Below the pieces are notes generated by a model that saw only the letters and a list, made by a program, of their open reading frames with translations, did not search any database and was not told where the DNA came from. A program made the translations under genes and the position numbers. A stretch of DNA of 32,079 bases from Candidatus Heimdallarchaeota archaeon AB_125 (lineage in GTDB: Archaea; Asgardarchaeota; Heimdallarchaeia; Heimdallarchaeales; Heimdallarchaeaceae). Below, in pieces: positions 21,944-29,653 of the stretch. The stretch spans positions 1 through 32,079 of the forward strand of contig MEHH01000003.1 in the NCBI GenBank assembly GCA_001940755.1. Direction: 5' to 3'. The first letter of the stretch is position 1, and each line of letters opens with the position of its first letter.

Positions 21944-23272
21944 TCAAGCCTTATTTGAATCATCTTGAATCTCGATAACATCCAGTTCTTTACATTTGGC
22001 TTTAATTCCAGTAATTTCCGCTATACTCGGCTTGGTCCTATCATTATCTCCTGAAATCAATTCTTTAACATAACAACCACCATCACAAGTTATTACGGCT
22101 TCAATATGGGTTTCATCGATTCTTGTGCATTTAATGGAAAATGTTATTTTTTTTCTGATTAAGTCTGCTCTTCTATGAGATACTCTTTGAGGGGTTCGTT
22201 GATCTATTGGTCGGTTTTGAAAGAATTCTTCAATTTCAATAATTTTCTCTTCAGAAATGACATTTTCAAAAACAACAAGAGCTTTATACTTCTTCTTGGT
22301 TCTCTCTGCTGCGCTTTTTAAATCTCTCAACTCATTTTTTGAAGACCATCTGTATTTTGAAACATCTATCTTTCCTTTTCCATATTGATTAGTATTCTTT
22401 TCAAGTTCTTGCAAATCTATAGTTCGAACTTTTGGATCGATTATTTCAAGAACAAAAGGTCTCCCTGTTCCCAACATCAAAGCATCTATATCTTCTCTTC
22501 CTGCCCCATGCAGTACTCCTTTAAATCCATTTGTTATTCTAAGAGCTTCATATTCTGCAAGTTCTTCTACTGATTCTTGGTATTTTTTTCCTGTATGGTT
22601 GCATTCTTCGCATCCTCTTCCTTTGCATTTCCAACAAGGCCAACGAGTTTGAGGTAGAGTTCTGATATACTTACGATATCTCCCATAGATATACAGAGGT
22701 TTGATTTTGAGATTAATAGTAGAAGTTAAAGGACTTGTTTCAATGACAATTTCTGGAGATTGAAAGTCGGTTTCCTTTGAAAGCTGTTCCCCAACTTTGC
22801 CCCCTATCAATCGATTAAATTCTTGTTTCAGATATTCTGTTTGAGTTAAATCAAATTCTTCTTTCAGAATTCTCTCTCTTTCCAAGAACTCTTTAGGTAG
22901 TGAGGTCCCTATTAGAAAAGTTTCGAATTCATAATTTTCAACTTCTGGTAAGATTGTTTGAAAAATATTTTCAGTTTTCTCAGCTAGAGTATTCTGACAA
23001 ATATAACACTCTTTTGAGCTCTTTGATATGATCCCCTTTTTCTTTAGAGTGTTCCTTGCTAGCTTATTATCTGATTTTGATAGGATTTGGAGCTTTGATA
23101 GGGAGTTTTCCGTCGCATTATTTGAAAGAGATAATGCTAAGAAATCCTTTATTACTGAACCTCTATGCTTATTTGTTGTTCCAGTTGACACATTTGAAAA
23201 CTGTCTCCCCAGGCAAAAATCGCAAATAGAATATGATTCCAATATTTTCATTGCTTTTTCGTACATAGTCAT
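21944..23272 (-). CDS. pus10: tRNA pseudouridine synthase Pus10
   Basis: The protein of about 442 residues makes pseudouridine at positions 54 and 55 of archaeal tRNA. The N-terminal THUMP-like part has a zinc cluster with ICDFCLGRQF and CYICQ, as in Pus10. The catalytic part contains RYRKYIRTLPQTRWPCWKC with CKGRGCEECNHTGKKY, and HGAGREDIDALMLGTGRPFV, whose RED-ID Asp is the catalytic residue, then KKITFSIKC and CDGGCYVKELISGDNDRTKP (family GG.YIKELI..D.GRT.PS). ATG at 23272 is preferred; an in-frame GTG at 23284 would overlap the TrmY stop. It directly follows trmY, whose product methylates pseudouridine 54. Confidence 0.95.
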   Translation of the reverse strand: MTMYEKAMKILESYSICDFCLGRQFSNVSTGTTNKHRGSVIKDFLALSLSNNATENSLSKLQILSKSDNKLARNTLKKKGIISKSSKECYICQNTLAEKTENIFQTILPEVENYEFETFLIGTSLPKEFLERERILKEEFDLTQTEYLKQEFNRLIGGKVGEQLSKETDFQSPEIVIETSPLTSTINLKIKPLYIYGRYRKYIRTLPQTRWPCWKCKGRGCEECNHTGKKYQESVEELAEYEALRITNGFKGVLHGAGREDIDALMLGTGRPFVLEIIDPKVRTIDLQELEKNTNQYGKGKIDVSKYRWSSKNELRDLKSAAERTKKKYKALVVFENVISEEKIIEIEEFFQNRPIDQRTPQRVSHRRADLIRKKITFSIKCTRIDETHIEAVITCDGGCYVKELISGDNDRTKPSIAEITGIKAKCKELDVIEIQDDSNKA

Positions 23273-23276
23273 TTTG

Positions 23277-23843
23277 TCAGGCACTCTCCAGAAGATAATT
23301 TGTTAAAATTACTTGTTCGTCAACTTCTAGCTGTCTTAAATGCATTGTCTCTGACTTGGTTGATAAAGGTAGTTTTTCGAAACCATACGCAAAAACATTG
23401 TTCTTTCTAGCTTTTTCTTCTGAAAATTCTTCTTTATCCTCAGAGGATGAAACAACAAGCACTATTTTATCATTTTTGTGTTTTTCAAAAATCCAATCAC
23501 TATTTTGTTCTAGAACTGATAACCCCGGAGTGAGTTTTCCACTTTGAGAGTTGGGATTAATTAAGTGATATTTTGCTCTAAGTAATAAATGAGCTGCTGA
23601 AAAGAAACTGGGGCCAAGGTATCTCAATTTACTTCCATCAAAAGTGATAACATATGGTTTTCCTTGAAAGCTTGTACAATAATAGAGAAAGAGATTTTTT
23701 CTAAACTGATTAGACAGAAAAAAGGAATCTGCTATCGATTTAATAAAAGGTGCAGAATCATTTAATTTTGTTTTTCTTTCATATAAACTAGTTTTAGTAA
23801 AGGATAAAGGGGGAGCATTTAAAATAAAAAAAAGTTGTGACAT
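23277..23843 (-). CDS. trmY: tRNA pseudouridine(54) N1-methyltransferase TrmY (divergent)
   Basis: This 188-residue protein fits the SPOUT family TrmY/DUF358, which methylates N1 of pseudouridine 54 to give m1-pseudouridine in the T loop of archaeal tRNA. Supporting pattern: FLYYCTSFQGKPYVITFDGSKLRYLGP (shown in parts: KPYVITFDGSKLRYLGP, family I.F.G..LR.L.P.ERS), SAAHLLLRAK, LTPGLSVLE, and NNVFAYGFEKLPLS in the knot region. It is divergent: the early AGRLD-type segment and the VLGDHxG loop are not intact. Position supports the call: the stop lies just before the Pus10 start, and Pus10 makes its substrate. ATG at 23843 follows GGTGA. The alternative is a SPOUT relative of unknown target. Confidence 0.75.
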   Translation of the reverse strand: MSQLFFILNAPPLSFTKTSLYERKTKLNDSAPFIKSIADSFFLSNQFRKNLFLYYCTSFQGKPYVITFDGSKLRYLGPSFFSAAHLLLRAKYHLINPNSQSGKLTPGLSVLEQNSDWIFEKHKNDKIVLVVSSSEDKEEFSEEKARKNNVFAYGFEKLPLSTKSETMHLRQLEVDEQVILTNYLLESA

Positions 23844-23866
23844 GCGATTTCACCTTTAGTGATAGC

Positions 23867-25210
23867 TTATTGTTCAAGTAATCCTGGGGGTATTCCTGGA
23901 ATTTGCATTCCTCCACGCCTTCCTTTACGCATACGCTTTACAAGATTGGTCATCATTTTGTGTTGAGCAATCAGTTCCCTAACTTCTGAGACAGCTCTAC
24001 CGCTGCCTTTAGCAATTCTTTGAACTCTAGAACTACTTAACTTGGTTTTGCTATCAAGTTCTTCATTAGTCATGGATGTCATAATAACTTTGAATTTCTT
24101 CATATGATCCTTTGAGACATTGAGCATATCTTCATCGACAGTCATACCTAAACCTGGAATCATTGACATCATTCTCTTCATTGATCCTGAAGAACTGAAT
24201 GTATCAAGTAATTCCATCATCTGTCTGTAGGAGATTTTTCCACTTAACATACTCATTGCTTCTTCCTTTGAGGGAAGATCTTCCATATCTCGTACTTCTT
24301 TGATAAGCCCTTCTAAATCCCCTACTCCAATAAGCCTTCCTACGAAGGAAGTGGGGTTGAATTCTTCCAAAGAATCTATGTCCTCACCATCAGCAATGAA
24401 TTTAATTGGAACCTTTACTGCTGCAGCAGCAGAGAGACTACCTCCACCTTTGGCTGAACCATCCATTTTTGTTACAATAACTGATCCTATTTTGGTTGCT
24501 GCGGCAAAAGCAGATGCTTGATCATGAGCTGCTTGACCAAGATTTCCATCTACAACAAGTATAATTTCATCTGGTTTTGCTTTTTCATTAAGTTCTTTCA
24601 TTTCTTTAAGAAGAGCTTTTTCCTCTTTGTGACGTCCTGCAGTATCAATAATGATTGCGTTGTATTTTTCATCTAAAAACTTCTTAATACCATCTGAAGC
24701 TATTTTTACTGTATTTTTGTTATCAGGATCACTATATACTGGAACTTTGATACTTGAACATAGTTGTTGTAGTTGCTCATATGCACCTGGTCTGAAATTG
24801 TCTACTGTAACAACAGCGACTTTCTTACCTCTTTTCTGGATGTATTTTGCAAGTTTTGCAGTTGTAGTTGTTTTTCCTGAACCTTGAATACCAACCAGCA
24901 TTAGTAAAGTTGGTTTGTCTGGATGTAATGTTAGAGGATAGAATTTTGTACCTAGAAACTTAGTAAGCTCATCATGAATAATAGATAGAACGCTTTTCTT
25001 GCGTGATAAACCGTCTGGAAGATCCTTTTCCAAAGATTTACGTTCTACTTCATTAACTACTTCAGCAGCTAAATCAAATTGAACATCAGCTTCTAATAAT
25101 GCTTTTAACATTGCGTTTTTTAGTTCACGAATTTGCTCTTTGTCCGGAGGACCACCTCTAAGTATCTTTGAAATAGCTGTGTTAAGAGCAGATCCTAGTT
25201 TACCTAACAT
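23867..25210 (-). CDS. srp54: Signal recognition particle GTPase SRP54
   Basis: This 447-residue protein binds SRP RNA and signal sequences and delivers ribosomes to the membrane receptor. It has an N domain (KLGSALNTAISKILRG; LLEADVQFDLAAEVV), a G domain with G1 GIQGSGKTTTTAKLA, DNFRPGAYEQLQQL, G3 DTAGRHKEEKAL, LVVDGNLGQAAHDQA and G4 TKMDGSAKGGGSLSA, and a methionine-rich M domain ending KRMRKGRRGGMQIPGIPPGL. The SSSRVQRIAKGSGRAVSEV segment is the RNA-binding helix-turn. Length is standard for archaea. The order SRP54 then Pus10 region then eL21 is common in archaea; here trmY is inserted between SRP54 and Pus10. ATG at 25210. Confidence 0.98.
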   Translation of the reverse strand: MLGKLGSALNTAISKILRGGPPDKEQIRELKNAMLKALLEADVQFDLAAEVVNEVERKSLEKDLPDGLSRKKSVLSIIHDELTKFLGTKFYPLTLHPDKPTLLMLVGIQGSGKTTTTAKLAKYIQKRGKKVAVVTVDNFRPGAYEQLQQLCSSIKVPVYSDPDNKNTVKIASDGIKKFLDEKYNAIIIDTAGRHKEEKALLKEMKELNEKAKPDEIILVVDGNLGQAAHDQASAFAAATKIGSVIVTKMDGSAKGGGSLSAAAAVKVPIKFIADGEDIDSLEEFNPTSFVGRLIGVGDLEGLIKEVRDMEDLPSKEEAMSMLSGKISYRQMMELLDTFSSSGSMKRMMSMIPGLGMTVDEDMLNVSKDHMKKFKVIMTSMTNEELDSKTKLSSSRVQRIAKGSGRAVSEVRELIAQHKMMTNLVKRMRKGRRGGMQIPGIPPGLLEQ

Positions 25211-25288
25211 GGATTATCATACGAAGGATGCAATAGAGATTAAAGAATATTTTGTTTAGAAAGAAAAGAAAAAGAAGAGATGTGGAAA

Positions 25289-26185
25289 TTAAAGTTTTAA
25301 TTCTTCAGCATTGATTTGAATTGGTTCTCCAGTTAATTTTGCACTGCGTTTAACTCTCAAAGAATTAACATAATAGATCTTTCCACCAACCTCTGATCGA
25401 CGACCAATGTATACGTCGTATCCTTTAACATCACCTGCAACTGAGGTTCTCTTAACATCTACACTATTTTTAGCAAATAAACTTCCACCAACTTTGTAGA
25501 GGTGTCTTCCACCAAAAGGTCTCATGTTAATCCATCTTCTCCAACCTCTAAAACCTAGAAGAACATTTTCTCCAACTAAGTTTCCTTTAACGTTAGCAGC
25601 GCCTACTACGGTAACATCCTTTTGAGATAAGAGATTACCACCAACTCCAACAGATCCTGAAGTTTTAAATCCTTCATTGGATTGAAGACTCTTACCTACT
25701 TTAAGTGATCCAGATGCTTTTGTAAAACCTTGAACTGTTGTTTCTCCATCAATCCTTGCTGATCCAGAGAATTTGACATCGCTGCTTCCAGTAAGATCCC
25801 CACCAACCTTGAAGGATCCTGATGTTTTGACAGGACCTAATATATTGGCATCTTGACCAACTCTAGCAGAACCACTGAACTTAGCAGATGATTCGCTAAC
25901 AAGTCCACCTGCTATTCCAAAAGATCCAGAGCTTCTGACAGTTCCTAAAGAAGTTAAATTACCCTCACCCTTAAGTGATCCAGAGGATTTTATTCCATGA
26001 CACTTAAAGTCACCAGAGATTTTACCTGCACCTGATACTTTAACAAATTTAGGTATAATTCCTCCAGAGATATTTCCAGCACCAGAAATTTTAACTCTAT
26101 CTTCTGATTCCTTTAAACTACCAGCAGAGCTGATCATAGCTCTCTGTTCAACATTTTCGTTTGCTTCTTTACTTGTTTCATTCAT
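25289..26185 (-). CDS. Bactofilin-like polymer-forming beta-solenoid protein (second of pair)
   Basis: A protein of about 298 residues made of repeated short segments such as VKISGAGNISG, VKVSGAGKISGDF, AKFSGSARVG and FKTSGSVGVGGNL, with Ser-Gly turns every 15 or so residues and alternating hydrophobic positions. This is the pattern of a right-handed beta-solenoid as in bactofilins, which polymerise into filaments without nucleotide. The first 25-30 residues are polar and probably disordered. The C-terminal part (GDVKGYDVYIGRRSEVGGKI, YYVNSLRVKRSAKLTGEPI) resembles that of the upstream paralogue. A Trp/Arg-rich insertion (GFRGWRRWINMRPFGGRH) interrupts the repeats near residues 212-229. ATG at 26185 follows GGTGA. 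Asgard or other archaeal function is not established. Confidence 0.8.
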   Translation of the reverse strand: MNETSKEANENVEQRAMISSAGSLKESEDRVKISGAGNISGGIIPKFVKVSGAGKISGDFKCHGIKSSGSLKGEGNLTSLGTVRSSGSFGIAGGLVSESSAKFSGSARVGQDANILGPVKTSGSFKVGGDLTGSSDVKFSGSARIDGETTVQGFTKASGSLKVGKSLQSNEGFKTSGSVGVGGNLLSQKDVTVVGAANVKGNLVGENVLLGFRGWRRWINMRPFGGRHLYKVGGSLFAKNSVDVKRTSVAGDVKGYDVYIGRRSEVGGKIYYVNSLRVKRSAKLTGEPIQINAEELKL

Positions 26186-26216
26186 ATTTTTCACCTTTAT
26201 TTTGTATAATCATTAT

Positions 26217-27113
26217 TTACAATCTCAGTTTTTCATGACTTATTTTTATAGGTTCTGATTCTAATCTAGCTTTCTTGTCTACATCTATATAATCAACATA
26301 GTAAACTGTACCTTCTACCTGAGTAAATGGACCAATTTCAACTTTCAAGCCTTTAACATCACCTTCAACAAGTGTGTTGGCTAGGTATACTTCACCAGTA
26401 CCTAACAAATGACCAGAAATAACAGATTTCTTAAGATTTCTAAATCTTAAACTTAGGAAATCCCTGCCTTTATTAATTAAAACATCATCCCCTACTAGAT
26501 CTCCATCTACAACAATTCTTCCAGCTGCTTCAACAACTCCCTTAGAGAGAAGATTACCTTCAATCTTTGCTGATCCAGAGAACTTTGCTCCACTTTCAGC
26601 TTGTAAGAATCCACCTGTGGAGAAGCTACCTGCAGCTACAATTCTTCCTTGAAGAATAGTTTCCAAACCAACTTTTGCTGATCCTGCGAATTTTGCATCA
26701 AGATCTCCATGTAAAAAACCTGCACACTTAAAGGACCCTGCTGTATTAATGTCTCCATGAGCAGTAATGCTTCCATTGCTCTTAAGAGAACCTGCAGATT
26801 TCAGGTTATTACACTCAACATCATCATCAATTTTTCCTGAACCAGCAATACGAATATCTTTCCCTACATGGCCACCAGTTATTTTTGTAGATCCTGCAAC
26901 AGATAATGATTTGTCTGTTGCGACTTTAACTCCAGAAGTATAAATCTGAGAAGCTTCCTTGTGCAATTCACGATTTACCTTTGCAGTATCAAGCTTTTGG
27001 AGATAACGTTCCTTTAATTCTTCATAATTTCCTTTGTCTATTTCTCCTTTACTAAATCGCTTTTCAAGGAGTTCTAATAATTCTTCATACATTTTGACTT
27101 CGTTTTGAGCCAA
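26217..27113 (-). CDS. Bactofilin-like protein with SHOCT-like N-terminus (first of pair)
   Basis: A 298-residue protein whose N-terminal 45 residues form a short SHOCT-like helical module (YEELLELLEKRFSKGEID, then YEELKERYLQKL), followed from about residue 65 by Ser-Gly beta-solenoid repeats (SVAGSTKITGGHVGKDI, IAGSGKIDDDV, SAGSLKSNGSI, KFSGSAKIEGNLLS). The last 60 residues parallel the paralogue (EGDVKGLKVEIG, VYYVDYIDVDKKARLESEPI). SHOCT modules link to multimeric membrane-associated proteins in bacteria. The start is TTG at 27113, four bases after GGTGAT, the strongest site present; the next ATG would cut seven residues. The paralogue follows after 31 bases in the same direction, so the two are co-expressed and probably co-assemble. 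Membrane segments are absent. Confidence 0.8.
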   Translation of the reverse strand: MAQNEVKMYEELLELLEKRFSKGEIDKGNYEELKERYLQKLDTAKVNRELHKEASQIYTSGVKVATDKSLSVAGSTKITGGHVGKDIRIAGSGKIDDDVECNNLKSAGSLKSNGSITAHGDINTAGSFKCAGFLHGDLDAKFAGSAKVGLETILQGRIVAAGSFSTGGFLQAESGAKFSGSAKIEGNLLSKGVVEAAGRIVVDGDLVGDDVLINKGRDFLSLRFRNLKKSVISGHLLGTGEVYLANTLVEGDVKGLKVEIGPFTQVEGTVYYVDYIDVDKKARLESEPIKISHEKLRL

Positions 27114-27156
27114 TTATATCACCAAGATAGCAGTAACATGGCTTTATTTAACCATT

Positions 27157-27250
27157 TTTTTAATTATTTAGAACAACACCTTAATTGTATGGTTAAACGC
27201 TAACAATAGCAAGGTAGAGAGATTAAACCAAACAGTTTAAGGTTAAACTG
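27157..27250. repeat. Cluster of GGTTAAAC-type half sites upstream of the bactofilin pair
   Basis: Copies of GGTTAAAC or its complement occur at 27157-27164 (TTTAACCA), 27191-27198 (GGTTAAAC), 27223-27229 (TTAAACC) and 27241-27248 (GGTTAAAC). CAGTTTAA (27233-27240) and TTAAACTG (27243-27250) form a perfect inverted repeat with a 2-base spacer. They lie 44-137 bases upstream of the first bactofilin-like start and just after the tRNA gene end. A regulator-binding region, or several TATA-like boxes, would explain them; the rest of the gap shows nothing else clear. Confidence 0.4.
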
Positions 27251-27284
27251 AAATGTGAAAAACGTCTAAAGGGAATGAATTTGG

Positions 27285-27404
27285 TGCGGGGAGGGAGATT
27301 CGAACTCCCGAACCACTAAGGAACGGATGACTTATCTAACCCTTATCTCAGGTTTAAAACCAAGATCTTAAGTCCGCCGCCGTTGGCCACTTGGCTATCC
27401 CCGC
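27285..27404 (-). tRNA. tRNA-Leu (anticodon UAA) with intron
   Basis: The minus strand folds as a class II tRNA: acceptor GCGGGGA pairs perfectly with TCCCCGC, D stem GCC/GGC, anticodon stem GCGGA/TCCGT, loop CTTAAGA with anticodon TAA, a variable arm of about 13 bases, and T arm GGGAG-TTCGAAT-CTCCC. The discriminator is A73, as in Leu tRNAs, and CCA is encoded (27282-27284). A 38-base intron interrupts position 37/38. Exon 1 is 27404-27367 and exon 2 is 27328-27285. It reads UUA codons, common in this AT-rich genome. Confidence 0.95.
27329..27366 (-). other. 38-nt tRNA intron with canonical bulge-helix-bulge
   Basis: The exon helix GCGGA/TCCGT, a 3-nt bulge (intron T, C plus A38), a 4-bp helix CTTA/TAAG, and a second 3-nt bulge (A36, G37 plus the first intron base) form the standard motif. 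Cutting after the second bulge base on each side gives exactly the tRNA joined at 37/38. Inside, TCT/AGA and AACC/GGTT can continue the intron stem. EndA, encoded at 6498-7040, would cleave it. Confidence 0.9.
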
Positions 27405-27486
27405 AAACAAAGTCATATTCTGACTACTATACTGAATTTCATTCTTTTTTTAAGAGTTTTCATCTTGATTTGAAACTTATGAAAGA

Positions 27487-28800
27487 TTAAGGATGGAGTC
27501 TTGTTGGGTCTCTTGGTAGTAATCTTGCTTCTCTGATATTAGGTAGATCAAGAATCTTTTGTACAAATCTCTCAATTCCTGTTCCACTTCCCCCATGGGG
27601 AGGTGCTCCGTTTCTAAAGAATTGAAGATAACTATCAACATCTTCAAGTTTGAAATCCTTTTCAACGGCTTGTGTAGACAAGATATCAACTCTATGTTCT
27701 CTTTGACCACCAGTTGTTAGCTCCTGTCCTTTGAACAAGAGATCAAAAGATTTAGTTAATCTTGGATCTTCATCATCTTTCATAGTATAGAACGGCCTCA
27801 CTTTCCATGGATATTGATCAACAAAAACGAAATCTGAATTCCACTTCTCTTTAGCATAATTGCCAATTATTCTTTCAGCTTCAGCATCTAAATCTTCATA
27901 GAGGTCTAGCTCTTTGCCTTCATTTGTTAAAACATCATTACATTCTGGTATTGTGATAATTGGCCATTCTTTGGGTTGATCATCGATTTGAACTTCTAAT
28001 TCTTCAAGTGAATCAGCTCGAGATGATTTTATTGTGTCTAAAGCATAACCAATTACACCTTGCAAGACTTTCATGACATCCCTTTGATCATTAATGTACG
28101 AAATTTCAAAATCTATTGAAGTATACTCACACAAATGTCTACTAGTGTGATGCTTTTCAGCTCGAAAAACTGGTCCTATTTCAAACACCCGTTCAAACCC
28201 AGCCATTAACATCATCTGTTTGTAGAATTGAGGAGATTGAGCTAAGTATGCTTTTTTATCGAAATAACCTATCTCGAAGACATTAGCACCACTTTCTGTT
28301 GCTGAACCAACTATTTTAGCTGAGAAAAACTGTAAGAAATCATTATCTTTAAACCATTGTTGGATAGCATAAGCTGCTGTGCTTTCAATTTCAAAGATAT
28401 GGGCAACTTTTCTGTTTCTTAGATCTAAGAACCTGTAATCATATCTTTTATCTGGATTTGTTTCAATCTTATCACTGATTGAAATTGGATATTCTTGAGT
28501 TCTCTTATTGATTATTTCAATATCAGATGGGAGAATTTCTTTTCCTTTGGGGGCACCATCATTAGAAACAATTGTTCCAGAAACTGCAATGATGTCACCT
28601 TCTTGGAAATCTATATTGAAAATTTCTTCTGAAACTTTCTTCTTAGGTAAAACTACTTGAACAATTCCTGTTCTATCTTGCAATTGTATGAACCGTAATC
28701 CTCCAAGATTGCGAACTTGTTGAACCCAACCAGCAATTGATATCTTCTCATCCTTTGTAGAAAAAACGTTTTCAATGGGATTTCTTTGACTTAAGTCCAT
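27487..28800 (-). CDS. aspS: Aspartate-tRNA ligase
   Basis: The 437-residue class II synthetase is the archaeal/eukaryotic type without the bacterial insertion domain. It has an OB-fold anticodon-binding domain (AGWVQQVRNLGGLRFIQLQD, with VQVVLPK), then RYDYRFLDLRN, motif 2 FRAEKHHTSRHLCEYTSIDF, the aspartate-binding SIDFEISYIND neighbourhood, and motif 3 GAPPHGGSGTGIERFVQK. QSPQFYKQMMLMAGFERVFE is the usual flipping-loop region. Whether it charges only tRNA-Asp or also tRNA-Asn cannot be settled; the position that often separates the two types, after GWV, is Gln. Start is ATG 28800. A/T-rich CTTTTTTAATAAACTTTC upstream on the minus strand is a likely promoter. Confidence 0.96.
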   Translation of the reverse strand: MDLSQRNPIENVFSTKDEKISIAGWVQQVRNLGGLRFIQLQDRTGIVQVVLPKKKVSEEIFNIDFQEGDIIAVSGTIVSNDGAPKGKEILPSDIEIINKRTQEYPISISDKIETNPDKRYDYRFLDLRNRKVAHIFEIESTAAYAIQQWFKDNDFLQFFSAKIVGSATESGANVFEIGYFDKKAYLAQSPQFYKQMMLMAGFERVFEIGPVFRAEKHHTSRHLCEYTSIDFEISYINDQRDVMKVLQGVIGYALDTIKSSRADSLEELEVQIDDQPKEWPIITIPECNDVLTNEGKELDLYEDLDAEAERIIGNYAKEKWNSDFVFVDQYPWKVRPFYTMKDDEDPRLTKSFDLLFKGQELTTGGQREHRVDILSTQAVEKDFKLEDVDSYLQFFRNGAPPHGGSGTGIERFVQKILDLPNIREARLLPRDPTRLHP

Positions 28801-28943
28801 TTTACAGTCCTCAGTTTATTTGTTTGCATCTTTGAAAGTTTATTAAAAAAGATTCTCTTCTTCGTTGTATTAAGTAGAAAAAAATTACTTTCTGAGAAAA
28901 AACATTATTTAGCTATCATTCTAATAACTCTGTAGCGATAATA

Positions 28944-29633
28944 ATGAAGAAGATTGTAATTAAGTTCGGTGGTTCTGTTTTATATAAAGAAGAAATGATT
29001 CTAAATGTTGAAAAGATAAATGAAATTGTAGATACTATTATCACTCTCCATGATGCAGGTCATAAAGTTGCTATTGTGGTAGGAGGAGGAAAATTAGCTA
29101 GAATCATCATTCAAGCTAGTGATGTTCTAGGGCATGTTACAACTTTCAAAGACATACTTGCTGTGGAATCAACCAGAATACATGCTTTGCTGGTAATTGC
29201 TTCATTAAAAAATAGGGCTTATTTACTTGTTCCTCGATCATTTGAAGAAGTTGGTAAAGCACTCTCATCTGGGAAAATTGTTGTTACTGGAGGTCTTCAA
29301 CCAGGCCAATCAACTAATGCCGTTGCATCACTTGTTGCAGAATATTGGGGCGCTGATTTGTTGATAAATTTGACAAATGTCGATAAGGTGTATGATAAAG
29401 ATCCTAACCAATATGATGATGCTAAACCTTTGGATGAGATTTCAGCTGACAAATTGTTAGAAATTATATCACAACAAGATGAAGAACCAGGAAAATATGC
29501 TCTATTTGATAGAGTGGGTTGTGAAATAGTGAAAAGATCTGCTCTAAGATTAATATTTATAAATGGTTCAGAACCTAAAAACATCTTAAGAATTGTAAAT
29601 GGAGAAAAAATTGGAACGATAGTTCAAGGATAA
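28944..29633 (+). CDS. pyrH: Uridylate (UMP) kinase
   Basis: The 229-residue amino acid kinase-fold protein phosphorylates UMP to UDP. Motifs are KIVIKFGGSVL (phosphate-binding Gly loop), KVAIVVGGGKLARI, VVTGGLQPGQSTNAVA (family GG..PG.STDA.A; here Asn replaces Asp), and LLINLTNVDKVYDKDPNQY, which is typical of archaeal PyrH. Length is normal for the archaeal type. It lies between aspS and the convergent aRF1 gene, with its own upstream A/T-rich stretch. The ATG at 28944 gives the conserved start. The STNA in place of STDA is mild and is also seen in place of Asp in some archaeal members, so activity is expected. Confidence 0.93.
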   Translation: MKKIVIKFGGSVLYKEEMILNVEKINEIVDTIITLHDAGHKVAIVVGGGKLARIIIQASDVLGHVTTFKDILAVESTRIHALLVIASLKNRAYLLVPRSFEEVGKALSSGKIVVTGGLQPGQSTNAVASLVAEYWGADLLINLTNVDKVYDKDPNQYDDAKPLDEISADKLLEIISQQDEEPGKYALFDRVGCEIVKRSALRLIFINGSEPKNILRIVNGEKIGTIVQG

Positions 29634-29643
29634 GCTTATCCTT
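29626..29643. terminator. Perfect 18-bp palindrome between convergent pyrH and aRF1
   Basis: AAGGATAAGCTTATCCTT is fully self-complementary and includes the pyrH stop codon. It is followed on the plus strand by CTTCTTCTTTTATCT. A 7-bp stem with a 4-base loop could act as a terminator or RNA 3'-end structure for pyrH. Confidence 0.45.
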
Positions 29644-29653
29644 CTTCTTTTAT

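Noticed and set aside
24300-24887. Plus-strand open frames within srp54
   Set aside because: They are antisense shadows of the GTPase G-domain motifs.
27477-27710. A 77-residue minus-strand frame near the end of aspS
   Set aside because: It overlaps the aspS motif 3 coding region in another frame and shows no coding features of its own.
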